Program-made: the position numbers and the translations under genes
Shown here: piece by piece, positions 52,724-64,000 of the stretch
Layout of the letters: every line of letters begins with the position of its first letter
Numbering within the stretch: position 1 is the stretch's first letter
DNA from: Pogona vitticeps
Lineage: Eukaryota > Chordata > Lepidosauria > Squamata > Agamidae
Direction of reading: 5' to 3'
Assembly (NCBI RefSeq): GCF_051106095.1
Contig: NC_135786.1
Span: forward strand, 210,747,501-210,811,500
DNA length: 64,000 nucleotides
The notes under the pieces: generated by a model
Told to the model about the DNA's origin: nothing
What the model saw: the letters and a program-made list of their open reading frames with translations, nothing else
Databases searched by the model: none

Positions 52724-54049
52724 GACACTGGGTATCTACAAATGTAATACATAATAAAAAGACAATTAGCCATAATTATTTTTTATATCCTAAAATATCA
52801 AATGTTGTTAGTTAATATCAATGAAAACAGAGATAGCAACAACAGAATAAAAACTCATACCAGCTGTTAATTTGCCTCATTGATTTAAATAGAATTAAAG
52901 TGTGGCCAACTCAGTGTGGACCCAGTCCCATTACCTCGAGGTGCTACATAAGTATTGACATTGATGCCTCACTTGGATATTTATATAATGAAATGTGGAA
53001 TCCCAAACCCTTTGAGAAGTTTTGAAATATTAAAGATTATTTAGCTTCTCCAAGAAGATTCAGGTAATGTTAAATACTGGTTTCATCTTACTGAGAAAAA
53101 CCATGAAGGCTCACAACATGCATTTCAGTTATACAGTATTATGGAGCCACCACTGGGTGTGCAGGAGTTCGGGGTTTTTTTTTCTTCCATTCTTAATTTT
53201 GCATTAGAGCAGAAACTACTTGAGAAGCACTGTCATCTTGATTAATGGTTACTTAAGTTTTGGAGGGTTCTCCTGCATAATCAATTTTGTAGAAAACTAA
53301 CGTAGTTGAAAAGAAAGCGAAGAGAGTAACAATATATTCAAAAATAAAATTTCATATGGTTAATATGCATTTTCATTAGGAACTGACTGTTGTCCAGGCA
53401 TGTTCCATTTCTTGATCTATTTTGTTTATATGGAGAAGGAATATCTGGCTGCTTGACTCATACGTTCAAAGTCATAGCTCTCTGTGGATTGTTTTCATTC
53501 CTAACGCAATGAGAAAAACATCTTGTGCAGTAGCACTGAGAATACTGTTTCCAAAGAATTAAATAAGTGCTGTTCAGGTCAAGTTGCCTTCTCCCCAGAG
53601 GACTGGAAGACCTGAAAGAAATAATTCACAAGCAGCTACCACTGGTATGGATTAGTATACAGTAATTATCTCAGATGTAATGTAGTAATTTTGTATTTGC
53701 TTGAGGAATGGTGGAATTCCTTGTACAAAAGTTGATCATTTGCTTATACTTTAAGATAAACACCAACTGCTTTCAGCTGCATTCTGTAAATCTCCTCAAA
53801 AATTGTATTGCAAGAAATTATGTATAGGCATTATTCTGAATGGATAAGGTATTTTTAGTGTTGTCCTGTATATGGCCACAGAAAAGTAAGGTCCACTGAG
53901 TTCATTGGGTTTTCATATGTTAAGTGGAGGACTGCAGACTTAAGGGTGTGCATCCTAATTATATAGATCTGACTGGAGTTCCTAGTACAAAAATAAAAAG
54001 ATATCCCGTTATGGAACCAGCAGTTGGGAATTCAATTTCCCACTGTGCT
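52724..54049. other. Intergenic, nothing recognised
   Basis: AT-rich; no exon, RNA gene or repeat end was recognised. Confidence 0.4.
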
Positions 54050-54116
54050 TCCTTGACAAGAGTTGGACTTGATGATCCATGTGGTCCCTACTAGTTCTGC
54101 CATCCTAAAATTATTT
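54050..54116 (+). mobile_element. CR1 LINE 3' terminal fragment
   Basis: The text 'agttggacttgatgatccat' and 'gtggtccctactagttctgc' is the conserved CR1 3' end ('ggttggactagatgatc', 'ggtcccttccaactct'), closed by 'ccatcctaaaattattt' in place of the usual ATTCTATG repeat. Confidence 0.6.
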
Positions 54117-54224
54117 CAGTTATCTAATTTTGTGGATTATTTATTTTTCTATTTAAATACATTTGTGAAGTGGCTTGTATATACTTCTAATAACGGTTGC
54201 AAGATTTAATTGTTGGTTTCATAC

Positions 54225-54330
54225 AGGAGTAGACAACCTGTGTCCTTGCAGATGTTGGTCTGCAGGTCCCATAGCCCTAGCTAGTACAGCAGAGAATAAA
54301 GGATTATGTGGAGCCACTGTCCAGCTGCAT
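54225..54330. mobile_element. hAT-like MITE fragment
   Basis: The text 'caggagtagacaacctgtgt', 'gcagatgttggtctgcaggt' and 'cccatagccctagctag' matches the widespread 'caggagtgggcaacctgtgg' family. The right end was not found. Confidence 0.5.
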
Positions 54331-56609
54331 CTGAGCTTTGAATGACCAATTTATGCTTTGAACAAAGTGCCCCTTGTTAGTTTCACTGTATATGGTACAT
54401 AGTTCTTTTCCTAACTAAAAAAATTGGTATATTGGTGATATGTCCAAAAGACCTTTACCCCCATTTATATAGTCTCAATTATTTTTACTCTGTAATGAAT
54501 ACTATAAATATGTATATATGTGTGTATCTGTAAAACAGTGTCCATTGTTTTGCTTAATGGATCTGGGTCAAATTACTATTTTTGCTGCTTTGAAAGGCAT
54601 CATCATATACTTATTAAAATATATGTACAGTACGTATATTTAAAATACATTGCCTCACATGTTCCAGCAAAACTTGATCACTACTACTAATAGATATTTA
54701 AGTCACTTGTGCTTTATAGTATAGAAATTTCCTTAATGTGCGAGGGTAGCCATATTAATTTGTTTCAGGAAGATAAAGCAAAACAAACAGGAAAAGCAAA
54801 TACATCTTTTGACAACTTAAAGACTAACACATGGTTTTTGCCATAAGCTCTTATGGACTGTAGATGACTTCTGCATGTTAGGGATCGTAGATCTGAAGAG
54901 TGGGCTGCAGTCCATTAAACTTGATGCCAAATAAAATGTATTCATATTTAAGGTACTACAAAATCAAGGATCTTATTTAACATAAATCTGCATGTCAGTA
55001 TGTACTCAGTTTAACTGTCATCCATATGGGTTTGCACTGAATGAGTTCCACATTATTTTCTGAACCTATGGAAAATCCAGTACCTTGAGGGGTTGAGATT
55101 ATATTTATATATCTTGTAATTCCTGAACTCACTGAGAATTCTAGTGCCTGCCATCACTACAAATGAGGCCAAACTGCACACAAACCAAAGTATGTTACTT
55201 ATGTCTCTTGGCATCATGGTTCACTGAAAAATAGCATGGAGCATTTTTTGCCCTTTGTCTGGCTAAAAGCAGATATTTTCACAATTGTCAGATTATGTTA
55301 TATATCTTGTATATCTAATTCTAAGTGGGTTCTACAATCAAATGTGCTCTGAAGGGCTACAATCAAATGTGCTCTGAGGGTTAAATTTGATTTGCATAAA
55401 ATACATTTAAAGTTCAGATTCCTAGGTTAAAGTCCAACAGTCTACAAACAGGGTAGAGTTTTATTGTTTTCTCCTGTGGGAGCAGAAAGAGTCCCACATT
55501 CATGTGCATATTTCATAGAGACCAATGGAAATCTTGTGTGCAAGTGAGGACTAAGGATTTCCGCTTTGGACAAGGTTACTTCTACTCATTCTGCATTTTT
55601 CACACTTCTGTGTAACTTTTAAATGCTTACTGACTTATGAATAACATCCATCAATTTACCTCTGTTGTAGTTTAGTGAATTAAATTGTGCATAAAAATAC
55701 ATCTACTTAAAAATATTCTTAGATTTCTTGCAAAGGATTCTAAGCAGCTTGAAAATGGATGAAAGAACCAATAAATTATTGTTTATTATATGGAGCCCAA
55801 CTTCATGATAATCATTTACTTGATTAGTATTGTATTATGAATCAGCTGTTGAAGGCAGAGACTTTTACACAAAAGTCATTAAATATCAACAACAGGAAAC
55901 CTTAGCTTCTGTTTTAATGCTCATCTTCTGGATTGCAGCCAGTTATTTTCTTGCCTAGTAGCAGCAGGAAACAAAAAGAGCATGGCTTTATTATGAGAGG
56001 GTTTGTGAAAAACTGTGCAGCAACGGATGCAGAACGTGAACCAAAACAGTATGATTGTTGGTGTCTTGAGTGTCTCTTTTAAGAAACAAATTATGAATAA
56101 ATCTTCTAAATAAAATACAGTAATGCCAATGACAGATTTAGGAGAACAACAGGTTGTACATTTTAGAATCCTGATACAGTTACATACTCTTCCCTAAAAC
56201 ATGACTTATTTTACTATATTGATAAATATCTTCCTAACTTATTACTCATACAAGCATGTCAAAGCAACAAGAATTGAGTGAAATAGAAACATTCAAGATA
56301 AGATGCCAAAAGAGGCTCCTCTGATTAGACACTGACATTTGTTAGTAAACGCACTGCTAGGGGAAATTCCCTCTCCTCTGCTGAATGCTTCTGTTTTTGC
56401 ACACTAACAGCAAGCATGAAGTTGGAATGCTAGTTGTTCCACTGAATACAGTACCTAGGCACCTTGTCAGAATCTGGCTGAAATGCTTTTGGACTTGTCA
56501 TAGCATAAATTTATGCTTGTGTAAATTCATGGGGGGTTATGTTCACACTGTCCATGTGTCTGATTGCATAAATAGTTGTGCAGTGAACCATACAATGAAC
56601 CACACAATT
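54331..56609. other. Intergenic, mostly unassigned, with a dispersed-repeat tail and a 25-bp tandem duplication
   Basis: At 54820-54930 the text 'acttaaagactaacacatgg' and 'ataagctcttatggactgta' resembles a dispersed reptile repeat. At 55333-55378 'ctacaatcaaatgtgctctg' occurs twice in a row. No gene recognised. Confidence 0.4.
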
Positions 56610-56963
56610 ATCTCAGAGTGAGTTCTTGAAGCCTTAAGTGTCAGTTAATGAGAAACGGGTGGACTATCCGGTGTAGTTGCACACAATTAGTTGCACAACA
56701 AACCATGCAAGTACGTGTTCATTAACTGTGCCCACATAACTGCTTCCTGGACAAAACTTTCCATCATAGTGCAAATTTGCAACAACCTGCTCAGCTTTAT
56801 GTTACACAAGTGTAACTGTTGCACAGTTTTAAATTTCTGATCAATCTTGTGTTATGTGGCAGAAGTACAGATACTCACAAAGAATAATAGTTTCAAGTTC
56901 CCCGGATAGTCCACCCATTTCTCATTCACTGACACTTACGGCTTCAAGAACTCACTCTGAGAT
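56610..56963. mobile_element. 354-bp element with 62-bp terminal inverted repeats
   Basis: The left end, 56610-56671, starts 'atctcagagtgagttcttga'. The right end, 56902-56963, is its reverse complement with three mismatches over 62 bp. 'att' follows both outer ends (56607-56609, 56964-56966), which may be a 3-bp target duplication, though chance is possible at this length. Interior has no coding capacity. Superfamily not assigned. Confidence 0.7.
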
Positions 56964-57304
56964 ATTTGTAAGAGAAAAATTAAACATGTTTCATTACTTA
57001 CAGTTGTGAACAGATCAACAGCAAACTAACACTACTGTCTTCAACAGACTAAAAAGAGAGAAAATGGAAAAACACTGAGCAGAGAGGAGGCCCTCTCTTT
57101 GAATTCAGATGCAGTAAGGAAAGATTGGTTAGTGCTGCATAGATTGACAGTCACCCTAATCCAGAAAAATTCCTCCTAGTCACTCAAACTACAAGCGGCA
57201 TGTGAGGCTGTACAAACAGTAACTGCACAACAGGTTTTTGGTCAACATCATAGTGATAAATTCCCATAAAAGTGATGGAACATTCCAAATTGATTATTAA
57301 CTGC

Positions 57305-57375
57305 TGCACATATTAGTATTATATTATTAACTGCCCAGAGTAGACACGTTCTAGATGGGCGGTATACAAACCAAA

Positions 57376-57442
<67 letters not shown>
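57305..57442 (+). mobile_element. L2-like LINE 3' tip with (AAAT)n tail
   Basis: The text 'ctgcccagagtagacacgtt' and 'ctagatgggcggtatacaaa' precedes about 65 bp of AAAT repeats (57375-57440). Only the extreme 3' end is present. Confidence 0.65.
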
Positions 57443-57444
<2 letters not shown>

Positions 57445-58604
57445 CTTATAAGTCCAGTTGCACAAGATTCAGAAAGGTTATCCATTTATCCATTATCTGG
57501 TGATTCTTGTGTCACTTAGGCTTTAAGTACTATTTATATATGCTATAATCCGAAGAGGAGTCCCTGACTAGTTGGTTTCTATAATAGGTCCTAGTTGCTA
57601 GTGCAACAATTAATAACACAGAAATATACAAGCATCTTGTCATGTAAATGATGACCTATACTTGCTGATATAATTTTGTAGGAATACAGCTTCCAAGGTA
57701 AAATAAGTACATTTATAAAGATGGGAAATCACTTCTGTTTTTCATTTTGATATGAACAAGGCAGCTGTATAGTGAAACACAGCTTCAAAGAAGAAAAACA
57801 CCTGTGAAGTAAGTTACTAACCTGCATCAAAGTTAAATTTGTTACCAAGCTCAAGCCACGTCTTGATGAATGAAGGCTATTTCACCCACATTCAATTCTA
57901 CATATTGGTAGCTGAACTGTCAACAACTGAACTGTGCAGATCTACTCTGGTGTAATAGTCCTTGAAACAAGCCTTGGCGGCTTGTGTAGAGCAGGTGAGG
58001 AATGTGACACCTTCCCAAAAAAATAAATCTGGTTGCCTTGAACTAGTTCCGGAGGCTTCATAACTGGTTGTTGAAAGCAGTAACAATTATCTAGGTGGGG
58101 TATCCAAGCAACAAAGTTTTGCTGTTTGCCAAGTGGCAGCTGTTCTATATTATTGTGTCCAGGAAATACGAGGCATTGCAATAGGTATCATAGCACTCCA
58201 GTAACGTTTATATACAGGGACAAACATAATTTATTAGTATATTCATCATTAGTGAAGACCATTTTACACCATGAGATTCACCTTTGGAAAGAACGAAGGG
58301 AGCAGACATCTGTACTGGCTCCAATACATGCAAGGTAAGAGAGATGACTCTAGCAGTTTCTTACGAGGCATTCTAAATAGTTGTCATTACAAGCACTTGA
58401 TCGCGCTGACAGTGTTTGTTTTCTTGGTGCAACTTGAAAAATATTTGTTCAGATTTGTTTGCAACTTTGAATCCCCTGCCCCAGTGTTCCCAGTTATGCA
58501 ACTTTTTAATTTTGCTGTGATTAAACATGCATACCACCAGAAGACATACTCAGTTTGGGAAGCTAATACTTCATAGTTTACTGCTTTAAAATCAAATCAA
58601 ATAG
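57443..58604. other. Intergenic, nothing recognised
   Basis: An ORF of 101 codons at 58271-58576 (+) has no family similarity I know and ordinary intergenic composition. No splice context supports it. Confidence 0.35.
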
Positions 58605-58820
58605 CTGGTTAGCTCAGTGGTTTAGGTATCCGGCTGCAGAGCTAGAAGTTAGAGGGTTGATTCCCCATGGTACCTCCTCTGAGTAGAGGCTCCCTGTGTG
58701 GCCTTGGGCACACTGCACAGTCCCAGGGCACCCCTAGAAGAAGAGAATGGTAGACTACTTCTTACTATACTCAGGATTGCCAAAAGTCAGAAGTGACTTG
58801 GCACATGATGATTTTTATTA
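58605..58820 (+). mobile_element. tRNA-derived SINE, well-kept head
   Basis: The box-A-like 'gctggttagctcagtggttt' and box-B-like 'gggttgattcccc' are spaced as in a tRNA. They are followed by a SINE body ('tgtgtggccttgggcacact', 'aaaagtcagaagtgacttgg', 'cacatgatga'). The extra bases and tail rule out a tRNA gene. Confidence 0.65.
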
Positions 58821-59109
58821 AAATAAAACCAGCATTTTATTAAATTATTCCCAAATTTTATTCTTCAGAATAAAGTTTGATCATACTTGAAATCTGACAA
58901 AAGGTAGACTTGGTTTCTGAAAATTGCGTAGTTTTTAATTAACATTATATATTTTAGCTCCTTGCCAATTCTGTTTTGTGTTATGTGCTTTTCTCTATGA
59001 CAAAATCAGAATTGAATATTGGATTGGGAGTCTCATAAAATGAGAAAGGAAAGCCAGAGGTGCTAAAAGAGGCAGAGAGTGTTTTCTACACAATCTTGTG
59101 CATGTCTAA

Positions 59110-59430
59110 TAGGACTGAAGCGCTGAAGAAGATGCAATAAAGGGCAACCCAAATGATCCATGGGTTGGAGGAGCTTCCCTATACAGGAAACTTACAACAT
59201 TTGTGGCCTTTAGTAAAGGAAAAAAGAGAGCCAAGATATAAAAAAATTAGGCATGGTAGTTTGTACATCTATTACAAACTGGAATTTGCAATTGCAGATG
59301 TCATGGTGGCTGCCACCTTGGACAGTCTTATCAGAGGATTAAACAGATTCATGAGAAGGGTGGCAACTTATCCATCACTATTTTTGTCTCACACACAAAA
59401 AAAGGATGCCCATTTGTGTAATGGTTGCAA
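59110..59430 (+). mobile_element. CR1-type LINE fragment
   Basis: The + strand reads as decayed CR1 ORF2 C-terminus: 'MIHGLEELPYTGNLQHL' compares with the family's 'MIKGLEHLPYEERLREL'. It is followed by 'ccaccttggacagtcttatc' and 'aggattaaacagattcatga', typical 3' CR1/L3 text. Broken. Confidence 0.62.
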
Positions 59431-59482
59431 GTGCTGGTCTTAAATTTAAGGTGCGAATTTGGAAATAACTTATTCTTTAGAT

Positions 59483-59757
59483 CAGTGCTCCCCAACCTTT
59501 TCTGAACTGTGGACCTGTTGGGGAGGGGGTCTGTGGGTGGGCACCCCCATGCTCACAGGTGGGCAGGGTGCGCTCGCACGCACTGGTGGGCAGAGCACCT
59601 GTGCGTGTAGGTGGGCGGGCTGTGAATGCATGTGAATGCATGTGGGCATGCGTGGGGAAAGTGCATGTGTGGGGGGGAGGAGATCTGTCTCTGCAGTCTG
59701 GTCTTGCCAAGGCCACGGACCTGCATCAGGCTGTGGACCGGGAGTTGGGGACCCCTC
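59483..59757. mobile_element. 275-bp hAT-like element with perfect duplication
   Basis: Begins 'cagtgctccccaacctttt' and ends 'gggagttggggacccctc'. A perfect 8-bp duplication ('ctttagat') lies at 59475-59482 and 59758-59765. The inside carries 'gatctgtctctgcagtctgg', the reverse of the block shared with 52343 and 61609. Confidence 0.8.
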
Positions 59758-60179
59758 CTTTAGATAGTCCCACAGAAGATCTCTCTGTAATGGGAGGACT
59801 AAAAGGGTGACTTCTGGGTCTGCTCAGTCTGCTGTCTAGGTAGTGTTGCTAAGCAACCGTGAAGCCCCCCTGCTCTCCTTTCCTATCTATCTTATGGAAA
59901 CTTTGACTAAACTGACCTTCAAAAAAGACAGTCCTTTGTAAAGCACAACAAGCAGCTACTCTACTCAGAGGGAAATGTATCACTGAAAAATAATTTATCA
60001 TGGCTAAATATTACTTCCAATATCGGAGGCAGTATGCCAGTGTATGATAGTAGCAGAAGGGTAGTTTTGTATTTATATGCTGTTTGTGGCATTTTATGGG
60101 TTGTGTCTACGAGTAAATAGATTGGGCCTTTAGTTGCTGGAGTGTTTAAAACAGACAATATTAGACACTGTTGTTGCCT

Positions 60180-60350
60180 GGTATCTGTAGTGGACAGAGT
60201 ATTAGAGTAGGACTCAGGATCTGTGTTCAAGTTCTTGTTCAGCCATGGAATTTCACTTTGGGTAGCAATGGTAAACCACATCTTGAACAAGCCACTTAAA
60301 TTGAAAAAGCTCTTAGGTTTGCCTTAAGTCAGCAGTGACCTAAGAGCACA
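60180..60350 (+). mobile_element. tRNA-derived SINE (family of 4307)
   Basis: Ordered blocks 'tagtggacagagtattagag', 'taggactcaggatctgtgtt', 'cagccatggaatttcacttt' and 'taagtcagcagtgacctaag' correspond to the SINE at 4307-4480 and 63590-63755. Confidence 0.55.
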
Positions 60351-61608
60351 AAACAAGAAATAGGGCAGCTACTTGCCTTTCTTGTCTAATCAACATATCA
60401 CCATGCCTGACTAGGAATAGGAAACAGGCAATTAAAAAAACACAGAGGGGGCTTAAGGAAAGAGAAGTTAAAAGCTTTTAAAGAACGGGTCTTGTCCAAA
60501 TTCAGAGACAGATCACAACTGGAGGTTTAATTCTGATGCAAACAGAGAAAAAGCTCAAGGGATCACATGCTGAGAATATGGTTGAAACTGTCAGGATACA
60601 GAGTTGGCAGGCAGACAAAGAGGCCAAAGATGTGGTCAGTCAAAAATATTCAGAAGTAGGATATTTAGATAGCCAGTTGTTCTCACACCAGAGGATTGAC
60701 TCAGATATTTATGGGGCCTAGTGTGCTTTGATTGGTCTGTTTGGTCAGCTGACAATATGCAGATCCTGAGTGCCTATTGTGCGTGTCTGAGTGTTAAAAT
60801 CTAGAACACTTTTAACCTGTAGCATGTGGCCATCCTGATTATTGAGGAGCAACAGAGCTGTCTGCGCTGGAAGGTAAGGTGCCGTAGGCCCGTTGGCTGC
60901 TAGAAGCATAGGTTTGAGGATACCCACCTAGCTGCCTGCTTCATTCAGATTTTTAAAATAGACAAGCGCCTTTTTTGAGTTTTTCAAAATACAAATCTAC
61001 ACATATTGGAGGTGCTTTCTAACTAAGTGTATTATGCCATCAAATCAGAACCACCTTACAGCAATCCTAATAGATTTAAGAAGTGGTTTTAGCATGGCAA
61101 TTTCCATGACTGAGAAGGGAATCAAACCTTTGCTGATCTGCAGTTTGCCTAAAATTATACAAACGGTGCATCTCTTTGGCTTCCCTTATCTCTAGTATGC
61201 AAAAGCGACTGAGCACATGCCGTTCTAAGACATTAACTGCAGTCCACAGAATCAAGATTTTGAATATGCACTGAAGCTTTCTTTATCCTCATGAAGAGAA
61301 GGAGAAAGCTGACATAATACAAGGCGAGAATATAAACTGTGAGCCAGTATGCTTCCCGCTCAAATTGGCATGTTAGGTGGCAAACCACTGTCTTTTAGCC
61401 TCAGTCCTCTACCTGCAACATGAAGCAGTATTATTGGGCTGCCTTCCAGGGCTGTTGTAAAGAGGTTATTGAGATAATTTTGTGAAGCATTTTGAACTTT
61501 GAGGTGATCTATACATGCAAGGGATTGAAGACTCTTCCCTAGGTATCAAGAAGGGAACCTCTTCAGCCACTGCATTCAGGAAACATAATGCCTTTCTTTG
61601 CCTTAAAG
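60351..61608. other. Intergenic, nothing recognised
   Basis: No exon, RNA gene or clear repeat end recognised. The expected downstream neighbour SLC26A7 is not seen here. Confidence 0.4.
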
Positions 61609-61855
61609 CAGAGGTTGTCAAACCCCCGTCCATGGCCCGTGCCAGTCCATGGCCTGAGCTGGACTGGGCTGTGGAGACAGACCTCCTGCCCCCCTGCACT
61701 CTCCTCACAGCTGCTTTGCACACGCATGTGTGTGCCAGCACTGGCGTGAGCACTCCCCCTTTCATGCATGCACCCGAGCACCCGTGCGAAGAGGTGGGCG
61801 CGCATGTGCGAAGGGGTGGGGGAGTGCTCATGCTGGCAGGCATGCACGTATTAGC
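61609..61855. mobile_element. hAT-like element fragment (family of 52343)
   Basis: The left part reads 'cagaggttgtcaaaccccc' and 'gtggagacagacctcctgcc', close to the 52343 copy. The matching right terminus is missing, so it is truncated or decayed at that end. Confidence 0.6.
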
Positions 61856-62839
61856 AAAAAACAAACAAAAAAACCCACAAATTTCCTGCACACTTTATTT
61901 ACTGGACAAGAACTAAATATTCTTGCCACTCTGGTGCTAAAATTCAGCAGTGCAACAAACTGAACAGCACACTCAACCCAGAGGTGCTGTCCATCCCTGA
62001 TTTGGATCGCTACCTTTCATTTACAGGTTATCTACCCAATATAAAATGGTGTCAAATTGCTTGCTCAGGTCTTCTAAGGACATCTTGCATAACTTTCTTG
62101 TGCCTTGTTGAAGTAACATATAATTTTTCTTGGCTGCCTCTGTAACAGTAGCATGAGTCATCAGCCTCTCTGTTTGAAACATCAAGCTCCAGTATCATTC
62201 TGTAGTGGTACATTGTGTAGCAGTTGAATGATGTCAAGGTTGGACTGTCTTAATGAGTGAGAAAGCAGGATGCCCTCCGCTGCCATCCAAGGAAGAGAGT
62301 GATCAGCCATCTATCTCTAGAAGCCACTGGATGTCACTGTTGCTTTGTATACCTCCGATGAAAACAAGAAAGTTAAGGGAAGGAAGGCAGTTAAAATAAA
62401 CAATGAGCAGTATACTAAATCCTTTCATATTATATAGCATATTATTTCACTGTTGGTGATTACAGCTGCAAGTTTTGTACATGCTGTTTTGTATCAGATT
62501 CAGAACTCGAAAGAGTTGTCACCAGATTCTAGCATAATTACCTGTAAAATATTATTTCAATAGCAGAAATGAGTTTCCTCAAGTAGAGTCGGGCAAACAA
62601 TTGTAAGAGATTAGTGTGCACAGATTATGTGTCCTTGTGATAAAATGAGTTAATGGAATGTGCTGTGTATAGTTTGGTAACATTACTTAACTTGTGTAAA
62701 TATCCAGGACTTCAGGGCTTTGTGTCTCAATAGCACATGAAAAGAGCACATGGCAACAGTAGATGTATCAGCTTTAATGAAAGTGTGCTTATGTTGTTGA
62801 TATTTCTGATTAGGGCTGGAATATAGATACTTGCATTTT
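61856..62839. other. Intergenic, nothing recognised
   Basis: AT-rich sequence without recognisable genes or repeats. Confidence 0.4.
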
Positions 62840-63430
62840 TAAGCTTATTTATTTAGTTATTTAGTTATTTGTTTGTTTGTTTGTTTGTTTGTTTGTTTAA
62901 AATATGTTTACCTCGCCTTTCTCTTTAAAAAGGACTCAAGTCGGATTACATCATTAAAAGACAATATTTAAAGCTACAAACAGTACATCTACAAATACTA
63001 AAAAGGATCAAACAAATATCACACTAAAACGGTAAACAAAAGCAACACCAAAACCACATTCAAAGCAGTAAGGCACAACTATCCATTTAAGAACCTCACT
63101 CAGGCAGTCAATTAATAAGGGAAGGCATGCCTGAAGAGAAATGTCTTTCCTTGCGAAAGGACGGCAAATATGGGGCCAGCCTGGCCTCCTGTGGGAGGGA
63201 ATTCCAAATCTGGGAGTGACAGTGAAGGCACTCGCCCATGTCCCCACCAAACGCACCTGTGAGGATGGTGGGACAGACAGAAAGGCCTCCCTGATGATCT
63301 CAATGCCCAGGCAGCCTCATAAAGGGAGCCCTAGTTAGCAATCTGGCTCCCACTGAACACTTTCTAAAGGCAGCCCCATGTAGAGTGCGTTACAGTTATC
63401 TAGCCAGGATGTAACTAAAGCATGCGTAAC
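62840..63430 (-). mobile_element. L2-like LINE 3' end, antisense, with (GTTT)n tail
   Basis: On the + strand, ATTTAGTT and about 40 bp of GTTT repeats (62865-62900) lead into 'tttacctcgcctttctcttt', then decayed ORF2 in reverse ('aagagaaatgtctttccttg', 'cccatgtagagtgcgttaca'). It is the reverse of the subfamily at 12560-13070. No intact frame. Confidence 0.65.
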
Positions 63431-63589
63431 CATGGCCAGACCAGATCTCTACAGGAATGGACGCATTCACACACACATGCTGGCAAGTTGGAAAGGTATT
63501 CTGAGTTAACCTTTCACTGGTGTGTGGCCTGAAGAAGTGGTTTGGAACCATGGAATCCTGAAAGTTATTTGATTTTTTAAAAGTGATCT

Positions 63590-63755
63590 AATAAAGGTAT
63601 CACCTCTCTGGAGAGCAGGGTTCTCCACCTGGCCATGGTAACTCACTGGGGGGGGGGGGGAAGAACTGGTAAAACCATTCCTTAAATATCTTACTTAACT
63701 TGAAAGCCCTATTAGGGTTGCTATAAGTTGGTTCTGACTTGATGGCACAGAACAC
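63590..63755 (+). mobile_element. tRNA-derived SINE (family of 4307), 3' part
   Basis: Blocks 'cctggccatggtaactcact', a poly-G run at 63648-63660, 'actggtaaaaccattcctta' and 'ttctgacttgatggcacag' match the copies at 4307 and 60180. The tRNA-like head is mostly lost. Confidence 0.55.
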
Positions 63756-64000
63756 ACACTCCTGCACTTGTAGTCTTTCACTTGTGTCACTAGATGCTCA
63801 TTTGTGTTAGCTAGACTTTCACTCTGTATGGATTATCCTAGATATGTGTGGGGGTGCCATTCTCAAGGTTGCTAAGCCACATGGGTGTTCTAATGAGGGA
63901 AAACTCTCTAGCATCCTGTGGCTGCTTCTGAGGGGAGGAGCTGCCACCATTCCTCCTCTTTCTCATTATCATAGACAGCTTGCCATAGAGGTCTTTCCTT
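63756..64000. other. Intergenic to window end, nothing recognised
   Basis: No feature recognised before the window ends. Confidence 0.4.

Noticed and set aside
52342-52754. Frames of 80-98 codons with many Cys, Arg and His residues
   Set aside because: They are translations of a CpG-rich hAT-like element on both strands, not a gene.
58605-58690. A tRNA-like sequence with box A and box B
   Set aside because: It is the head of a SINE, followed by SINE body and tail; the anticodon stem region does not pair as a tRNA. The heads at 3806, 18721 and 31803 were rejected for the same reason.
50848-64000. Search for the first exons of SLC26A7, the expected next gene
   Set aside because: No N-terminal or transporter-like SLC26 sequence was recognised in any frame; it probably lies beyond the window.

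Overview
The window looks like a euchromatic piece of a squamate reptile genome (lizard or snake). The evidence is the mobile-element mix: three Sauria-type SINEs with intact target-site duplications, many RTE/BovB fragments, an R4/Dong-type LINE, a Penelope-like element, L2- and CR1-type LINE tails, and several short hAT-like elements, around two vertebrate genes with normal GT-AG introns. The species cannot be fixed from the sequence.

Two genes, both on the + strand, are read to single-base exon ends. OTUD6B (coding exons 5736-15741, 7 exons, 314 residues) is an OTU-family deubiquitinase with its catalytic Asp, Cys and His visible. LRRC69 (coding exons 19897-50847, 8 exons, 347 residues) is a leucine-rich-repeat protein of unknown biochemical role. 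Every splice junction preserves frame. The same head-to-tail order is found in other vertebrates (PIP4P2, OTUD6B, LRRC69, SLC26A7 in human). No exon of either flanking gene was recognised here. The two proteins are not known to work together; the neighbourhood is conserved synteny, not an operon.

Layout: 1-5580 upstream intergenic DNA with SINE and DNA-transposon remnants; 5585-5735 GC-rich OTUD6B promoter; 5736-15990 OTUD6B, with LINE insertions in introns 1, 3 and 4; 15990-19640 intergenic, with a purine-rich tract, a 137-bp hAT-like MITE, a Penelope-like remnant and a Sauria SINE; 19640-19896 GC-rich LRRC69 promoter; 19897-50847 LRRC69, whose large introns hold most of the mobile DNA (a long broken LINE, six BovB-type pieces including nested, deleted and inverted ones across the two genes, a Tigger-like element with a duplicated hairpin, hAT elements, and a 430-bp trinucleotide mosaic next to an R4-type LINE); 50848-64000 downstream intergenic DNA with hAT, CR1, L2 and SINE remnants and no recognisable gene.

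No new biological system was found. The most unusual points are insertions or repeat arrays within 5-15 bp of three splice donors (OTUD6B exon 3, LRRC69 exons 6 and 7), the R4-type LINE lying against a trinucleotide array, and the duplicated foldback transposon.
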